From Oscheius dolichura (taxonomy: Eukaryota; Nematoda; Chromadorea; Rhabditida; Rhabditidae): a stretch of DNA of 64,000 nucleotides. The stretch lies in contig OW051492.1 in NCBI GenBank assembly GCA_932521035.1, forward strand, positions 4,650,001 to 4,714,000, written 5' to 3'. The notes beneath the pieces were generated by a model. The model did no database searches, was not told the origin of the DNA, and saw nothing but the letters and a program-made list of their open reading frames with translations. The position numbers and the translations under genes are program-made. Of the stretch, positions 61,829-64,000 are shown one piece after another (positions within the stretch are counted from its first letter, which is position 1; each line of letters begins with the position of its first letter).

Positions 61829-62394
61829 ATGCTCCTCCACCTCTCCCTTCTCCTGGCCGTCGCCCTGTAAGCCATCCTCCTCCCTTTCCAGGAATTCCCC
61901 CTTTTCAGTGCCAGCGATGTAGACTCCTTCCCCAAATTGGCGGCCCAACTCATCCCCGGCGACGCCCTCCTGATGGGCGACGAGCCGGCCAACGTAGGCC
62001 CTCCTCCTTCTCTTGGGTACAGTGTTTAGGTGACGGACGTGTCACTGGAAGACGACGGGACACTGACCGTCATCGGGCTGGGTCTCATCACGAACGAATT
62101 CTATGAGAAACAGCTAGAGCAGGCCGACGTGGTCGATGTATCGACGGCTCTCGTCTCGGAGCAGAAGGTTCGGAGGATCACGGAGGACGACTACGTGGAG
62201 CTGGAGGACAGCGAGGGGAACGTGACCGACGACGCGGAGATAGCACCCGGTCTCAGAGACAAACTGGTCAGCGCCCTCAAACTCAAGCAGAACGTCAAGG
62301 TTGGTCGGCCTCGTCTGCCCCGAGATAACGGAAATTTCAGGCTACCGTAGTCTACAGTTTCGGGATCAGAAGAATCACTCGACTCAACCTCTAG
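61829..62394 (+). CDS. Small secreted acidic protein, unknown family
   Basis: Four exons give 148 residues. Signal peptide MLLHLSLLLAVALASD, then SFPKLAAQLIPGDALLMGDE, a beta-rich stretch DDGTLTVIGLGLITNEFYEK, VSEQKVRRITEDDYVELEDS, and GLRDKLVSALKLKQNVK; it ends FGIRRITRLNL. It is acidic with no Cys in the mature part. AATAAA at about 62408 follows the stop. I recognise no domain. Confidence 0.75.
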
Positions 62395-63270
62395 AATAAC
62401 CAAAAAGAATAAAGCCTTGCCCCTATTTCCAGTGGTGTCTGCCGAGTTCGTGGTGGCTATTCTTATCGAGTCGGGGCGGATTATGCCTTGCTCACCCCCC
62501 GGTGCCCCCCCCCCCCCCCCCCCCCCCAAATTGAGCCCCTACCGTAGTGCAAAAATGAGGAGGAAACTGACAATTTGACCCCGTCCAAATTCTGTCCATT
62601 ATGTGCTTAGCCCCTCCAATTTTCCTCTTTTCTCGACCGGTCGTCGACGTCTGCTGCCGTTCCGACTCCGTCTTGTTCTGTCTGCCGATCACCTCCTGTC
62701 CTCCTGTAATCCACCCGACCGGTTATCCCCCCGATCTCCCCACAGGACCGCCGTAACTTTAATAAATGGACATTGTTTTCGCCCTGTCGGGAGCTGATAA
62801 GGAGTGGGATCGATGCCTCGATCACGTCACCGCCTCTGCCCTTACCCTCGTCCGTCCTCCAGTTCGTCTATCCTCCCGTGTCCCTCTCTCTAGTCTAGCC
62901 GATCGGCCCCTGATCTATCCGATCTGCCTTTTTTGACTTGTCCTTCCAACAGTGCGCGACAATCCTCGATTGTGCTCCTTTTGTCAGCCACCAAGGCGTG
63001 GCTAACCCGGCCGGGGAGACGTCACCAGTTCAACCAGAGACTTCGGGGCTCCCGTTCGGGTTCCAAGCTCGTCCTCCTCCCTGCCCCCCTTGTGTTCCCT
63101 TCGTCCAATTTCCGGACCAGAAGTCATCCTATCCCTTCCAATTTGTAATCGCGTTACGGTCACGGAAGTCTTTCGCGGAATTGGGGTTGTCCAAGTGATC
63201 AGAGGACACTTCTTTTTCTCTTTGTCTTCCCTTTCTCCCCTCCTCCCTGTCTCATCCTCCCCAAATTCAG
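62395..63270. other. Intergenic region with poly-C tract
   Basis: A run of 23 C at 62505-62527 may be an unresolved homopolymer. The rest is CT-rich without convincing exons. AAATTCAG lies directly before the ZIP ATG, so the right part is probably the ZIP outron. Confidence 0.4.
62505..62527 (+). repeat. Poly-C homopolymer (23 bases)
   Basis: Uninterrupted C run, longest homopolymer in the window. Length is likely unreliable in sequencing. Confidence 0.9.
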
Positions 63271-63966
63271 ATGGAGCAATGGCTGCTACAGTTGACGCTG
63301 GCCGTGGCCATGTTTCTCACGACCGCCGTGGCCGGCTTCATCCCCGTCAAAGTGATCACCCCGGAGGATAGAATAAGAGCCGAGGTTTCAGATAACAAAA
63401 TGTCTGGCAAAGAAGGGCGAGGGGGCCAACGGGAAGGGCGCCAAGTGGCTGTCCCTGCTTTCCTGCTTCTCCGGCGGCGTCTTCATGGCCACCTGCTTCC
63501 TCGACATCATCCCCCACATCAAGTAGAGGCCCCCTTCATTTAAATCACCTACTTACAGTGAGACGTACGAGGCCTACAAGGAGGACCTGGCCGAGAGCCG
63601 GGGACAGCCGGTGCCGGAGGTGGAGTTCCCCTTCCCCCAGCTGTTCACCTGTGTCGGCTTCTTCCTCGTCTATTTCATCGAGGAGATCTGCGTCCGGGTC
63701 TTCTCCATGGGCCATTCCCACGGGGGCCGACACTCCCACGAGGCCCCTCCACCCATCGAGAACGACTTCGTCCGCCGGGGCAGTGTCAACCTCAGGAAGT
63801 GAGTATGCCCCCTCCCGGCCCCCTATCGCTTATACTAACTCTCACTATTTGAGTGGCCTTTCACTTGGTTTGCACGGTGCCTGCCTTTCAGCACTGACAC
63901 TGAACCCGACCCACTCCTGGGACAGGACTCGGAGGACAAGCTCCAGCGGGGCTTGCCCGTCTACAG
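63271..63966 (+). CDS. ZIP zinc transporter, SLC39A1-3-like (3' truncated)
   Basis: Zinc importer of the ZIP-I/II subfamily in the plasma membrane. ATG 63271 directly follows AAATTCAG (trans-splice-like acceptor). TM1 LLQLTLAVAMFLTTAVAGFI, then KITKCLAKKGEGANGKGAKW, TM2 LSLLSCFSGGVFMATCFLDI with IPH, an acidic loop, and TM3 PQLFTCVGFFLVYFIEEICV. The cytosolic loop carries the His-rich motif GHSHGGRHSH expected for zinc sensing. Three introns removed; the last visible exon ends at 63966 (GLPVYR) and the gene continues beyond the window, so TM4-TM8 are not seen. Confidence 0.9.
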
Positions 63967-64000
63967 GTGCGTCTGCCTGCTTGTTTTCCGCACTTTTCCG

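Overview
The window is eukaryotic nuclear DNA and almost certainly from a nematode. Nearly every gene is cut by very small introns (about 28-55 bp, GT...TTNCAG). Genes are packed head-to-head or tail-to-tail, often about 100 bp apart. Several start codons sit directly behind a splice acceptor, as expected for spliced-leader trans-splicing. The troponin C at 45.4-46.5 kb is PAT-10-like throughout, and the nuclear receptor has a worm-type CHGCKAFFRR P-box. I cannot name the species.

Layout. 1-22.5 kb (GC-rich): an ARHGAP6/36-type RhoGAP (+), the ribosome-quality-control ligase Listerin (-), a CK1/VRK-like pseudokinase (+), an unrecognised Arg-rich/acidic protein (+), an FBXO30/40-like TRAF-zinc-finger F-box protein (-) and a nuclear hormone receptor (-). 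22.5-31.4 kb: one long TRPM cation channel (-) with two alternative N-termini. 32-37.8 kb: a NIMA-related kinase (+), an unclear segment with a palindromic repeat and an orphan + strand gene, and a small prolyl 4-hydroxylase (-). 37.9-41.3 kb is clearly AT-rich: a SKP1-like gene (-), a secreted orphan (+) and a four-TM protein (+). 41.4-49.4 kb is GC-rich again: a secreted Pro/Cys/Gly-rich peptide (+), a worm-type receptor tyrosine kinase (-), troponin C (+), and a three-gene minus-strand cluster (two tiny membrane/secreted proteins and an MPPED-type metallophosphoesterase). 49.5-60.7 kb is AT-rich: a likely operon of proteasome alpha4, SNARE USE1 and mitochondrial RNase P subunit TRMT10C (-), then ARFGAP1 (+), DDX28-like helicase (-) and Xaa-Pro aminopeptidase APP-1 (-). 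60.7-64 kb (GC-rich): a four-TM protein (-), a small secreted protein (+) and a ZIP zinc transporter (+) that runs off the end.

The genes do not form one pathway, though several are housekeeping or quality-control functions (Listerin, proteasome, SKP1, F-box, mitochondrial RNA processing). The most unusual sequence-level signals are: two 40-bp introns in the receptor kinase gene that are 37/40 identical, with homology starting and stopping exactly at the splice sites and different reading phases (an introner-like signature); several enzymes with altered catalytic motifs (pseudokinase, GNYE phosphoesterase, EEAD helicase); two compact polycistronic-looking clusters; and the abrupt GC-rich/AT-rich alternation. 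Exon boundaries were read by hand from splice signals and frame. For the RhoGAP, NEK, pseudokinase and troponin C genes the exon lengths sum to a whole number of codons.
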